From: Candidatus Methylacidiphilales bacterium
Lineage (GTDB): Bacteria; Verrucomicrobiota; Verrucomicrobiia; Methylacidiphilales; JANWVL01
Assembly: GCA_025056655.1 (NCBI GenBank)
Contig: JANWVL010000094.1
Coordinates: forward strand, 1 to 36,824
Length of the DNA: 36,824 nucleotides
Direction of reading: 5' to 3'
Each line of letters begins with the position of its first letter. The first letter of the stretch is position 1. Made by a program: the position numbers and the translations under genes. Positions 34,858 to 36,824 of this stretch are shown here, piece after piece. Under the pieces are notes generated by a model. The model was given only the letters and a program-made list of their open reading frames with translations, did no database searches and was not told the DNA's origin.

Positions 34858-34882
34858 AAAATGATTAAGCTTTTATGAACTT

Positions 34883-35593
34883 ATGAAAACTATCAGGAAC
34901 ATTAGCATTGCCATGGTGGCGATAGTTGCCAGCCATGCTAGATTGCACGCTGAGCTCTTTTGGCCGGTGAAGGAGATTGATTTCAAAGCTAAGCCGGAGC
35001 ATATCCGGACGGTTGCCCGATTTCCTTTTATCAATGATGGTAAAGAGACGATCACGATTACAAGTATCCAATCTTCTTGTGGTTGCACAGCGGCTTTGCC
35101 AAATGGCAACAAGCGTGATTATGCTCCCGGCGAGAAAGGAGAGATCGAGGTCGTCTTCGACCACGGCGATCGCATAGGTCAGCAAACGAAAACCGTTACC
35201 ATTACGACCTCCGATAAACCTAATGAGCCTACAATTTTGACTCTGAGGGTTGAAATTCCTGTTATTTTAAAGATTGAGCCGAATTTTATCTTTTGGACGC
35301 CGCAAGACACAGTCTCTCCGAAAATTTCTCGGATTTCAGTCGGCGTAAATGAGCCTGTCCGAATTTTGCAAGTGCACTCGGATAATGAAAATTTCTCTGC
35401 TGAACTTAAAACTATTGAGGAGGGGAAAAACTACGAAGTCCACGTTTCAGCTAGAAAAACTGATGCTGATATTTTCGGTTCCATCTGGATCCAGACAGAC
35501 TATCCACGAACTAATCCTCGCACTTTTCGTATCAGCGCGCGTGTTATTCCGCCGCCGTCTCCTCCGACGGCTTCGACGGCAACGTCTCAGTGA
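34883..35593 (+). CDS. DUF1573 domain protein (secreted)
   Basis: 236 residues. Signal peptide about 1-21 (ISIAMVAIVASHARLHA). DUF1573 (about 35-125) is recognised by RFPFINDGKETITITSIQ followed by SSCGCTAA, the family Cys-Gly-Cys turn, and YAPGEKGEIEVVFD. A second immunoglobulin-like beta-domain fills the rest, ending in a Pro/Thr tail. The family is common in Bacteroidetes and PVC bacteria and of unknown function. It follows the small secreted protein by 25 bases and precedes tRNA-Ser. Confidence 0.88.
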   Translation: MKTIRNISIAMVAIVASHARLHAELFWPVKEIDFKAKPEHIRTVARFPFINDGKETITITSIQSSCGCTAALPNGNKRDYAPGEKGEIEVVFDHGDRIGQQTKTVTITTSDKPNEPTILTLRVEIPVILKIEPNFIFWTPQDTVSPKISRISVGVNEPVRILQVHSDNENFSAELKTIEEGKNYEVHVSARKTDADIFGSIWIQTDYPRTNPRTFRISARVIPPPSPPTASTATSQ

Positions 35594-35650
35594 GCCGCTG
35601 CTTGTAAAATTGTCTAGCGCGGAGGTGTGGGCTTAGTTAAAAAATTTTAA

Positions 35651-35737
35651 GGACAGGTGCCTGAGTGGTTTAAAGGGCACGCCTGGAGAGCGTGTAACGG
35701 CTAAAACCGTTCGAGGGTTCGAATCCCTCCCTGTCCG
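35651..35737 (+). tRNA. tRNA-Ser (anticodon GGA)
   Basis: An 87-base cloverleaf with acceptor GGACAGG/CCTGTCC, anticodon stem CACGC/GCGTG around loop CTGGAGA (anticodon GGA), a long variable arm (AACGGCTAAAACCGTT) typical of tRNA-Ser, and T arm GAGGG/CCCTC around TTCGAAT. The discriminator is G. CCA is not encoded. It converges on the rRNA operon. Confidence 0.97.
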
Positions 35738-35953
35738 TTAAAGTTGGGTGTGAAGGCTTTTTTGAGGTCGATTGGAAAAAGGAAACGGCTTTATTACTGC
35801 AGCCAAGCACAGGTAATGCGACGTGATGGGCGAGAATACTCGACAATGCGTCTAGTCTAGGCCTCAGAAGCTAGACTTTCACCATCGAGTTGTAATTTTT
35901 TGTCTTGGAGTAGGTGTGTTTGTGATGTCGCGGATGATTAGGTGAGCATAACG
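35738..35953. other. Intergenic region between tRNA-Ser and rRNA terminator
   Basis: About 215 bases. No gene or clear signal is seen; the minus-strand frame reaching in from 36161 is a shadow of 5S rRNA. Confidence 0.5.
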
Positions 35954-35987
35954 AAAAGCCCCGCTCAGATTGGCCCGAGCGGGGCTT
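35954..35987 (-). terminator. Rho-independent terminator of the rRNA operon
   Basis: The arms AGCCCCGCTC (35957-35966) and GAGCGGGGCT (35977-35986) form a perfect 10-base GC-rich stem around a 10-base loop. Read leftward it is followed by a T run (complement of AAAA at 35954-35957). It lies 6 bases past the 5S 3' end. Confidence 0.9.
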
Positions 35988-35992
35988 GGAGT

Positions 35993-36107
35993 TCTGGCAA
36001 CGACCTACTTTCGCGCAACCTATCGTTGCACTATCATCGGCGATGACGCGTTTCACTTCCGGGTTCGGGATGGGACCGGGTGGGGCCACGTCTCTATGAT
36101 CACCAGA
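35993..36107 (-). rRNA. rrf: 5S ribosomal RNA
   Basis: On the minus strand 115 bases run from TCTGGTGATCAT to GGTCGTTGCCAGA; the ends pair as TCTGG/CCAGA. The internal segment CCCATCCCGAACCCGGAAG is the conserved loop B/C region. It is downstream of 23S with a spacer of about 150 bases and no tRNA in the spacer. Confidence 0.95.
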
Positions 36108-36257
36108 GGGGATGTCTTGTCGGAGCTTAGATAAGCCAAGGCATCTGGCTCTGGTTATCATGTGGTGAGACGGTGCGGATGAGAAAAGAACGCGAGTTCT
36201 TTGAAAACTACCGATAGAGCTATGGACAACGCAGCTTTGGCAAGAAGTTGTGGATTA

Positions 36258-36824
<567 letters not shown>

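Overview
The window looks like a piece of the chromosome of a free-living Gram-negative bacterium. Outer-membrane genes support this: a two-partner-secretion type beta-barrel transporter, a TolC-type channel with an RND pump, and phosphatidylserine/phosphatidylethanolamine synthesis. The gene mix (cyanobacterial/plant-length IspH of about 420 residues, lysine 2,3-aminomutase, DUF1573 protein, M48 protease with LemA, many starts without a Shine-Dalgarno sequence) suggests the PVC group, most likely Verrucomicrobiota. That placement is inference; the partial 23S rRNA at the right edge would settle it. No phage, insertion sequence or CRISPR array was seen.

Layout. 1-2.2 kb: partial rhodanese/DUF2892 membrane protein, then three leftward membrane proteins (DUF486, VIT/CCC1-type metal transporter, YqaA/DedA-like). 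2.3-7.4 kb: rightward response regulator and short-sensor histidine kinase, then an MgtA-type Mg2+ P-type ATPase and an MgtC-family protein, an arrangement like a PhoPQ-Mg2+ regulon. 7.4-11.1 kb: leftward MarR regulator and PgeF laccase-domain protein, divergent from rightward lysine 2,3-aminomutase (kamA), which converges on ispH. 11.3-15.6 kb: orphan TpsB-like transporter, tRNA-Val(GAC) and acetyl-CoA synthetase, all leftward. 15.7-19.3 kb: rightward DUF2059 protein, a very proline-rich tail-anchored protein, thioredoxin, nrdR, and an overlapping gene that looks like a second, degenerate ATP-cone protein. 19.3-20.4 kb: leftward HAD hydrolase and short ribosome hibernation factor. 20.5-22.1 kb: psd-pssA phospholipid pair. 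22.1-22.7 kb: a 640-base stretch without a convincing gene. 22.7-23.9 kb: M20 peptidase. 23.9-29.8 kb: a heavy-metal efflux locus made of a secreted Cys/His-rich small protein, a possibly structured leader, a TolC-type channel, an unusually short periplasmic adaptor and a CzcA-type RND pump. 29.8-34.3 kb: five leftward genes (small unknown, DEDD exonuclease, M48 protease with a probable TerB-like tail, LemA, solitary MalG-type permease). 34.4-35.7 kb: a small secreted protein, a DUF1573 protein and tRNA-Ser(GGA). 35.9-36.8 kb: the leftward end of an rRNA operon (terminator, 5S, 3' part of 23S).

The most interesting parts are the metal-efflux locus (Cys/His-rich partner plus an adaptor with no room for the usual hairpin), the ATP-cone-like gene overlapping nrdR, the proline-rich tail-anchored protein before thioredoxin, and strong strand-composition blocks that ignore gene direction, with one switch inside the czcA reading frame near 27.8 kb.
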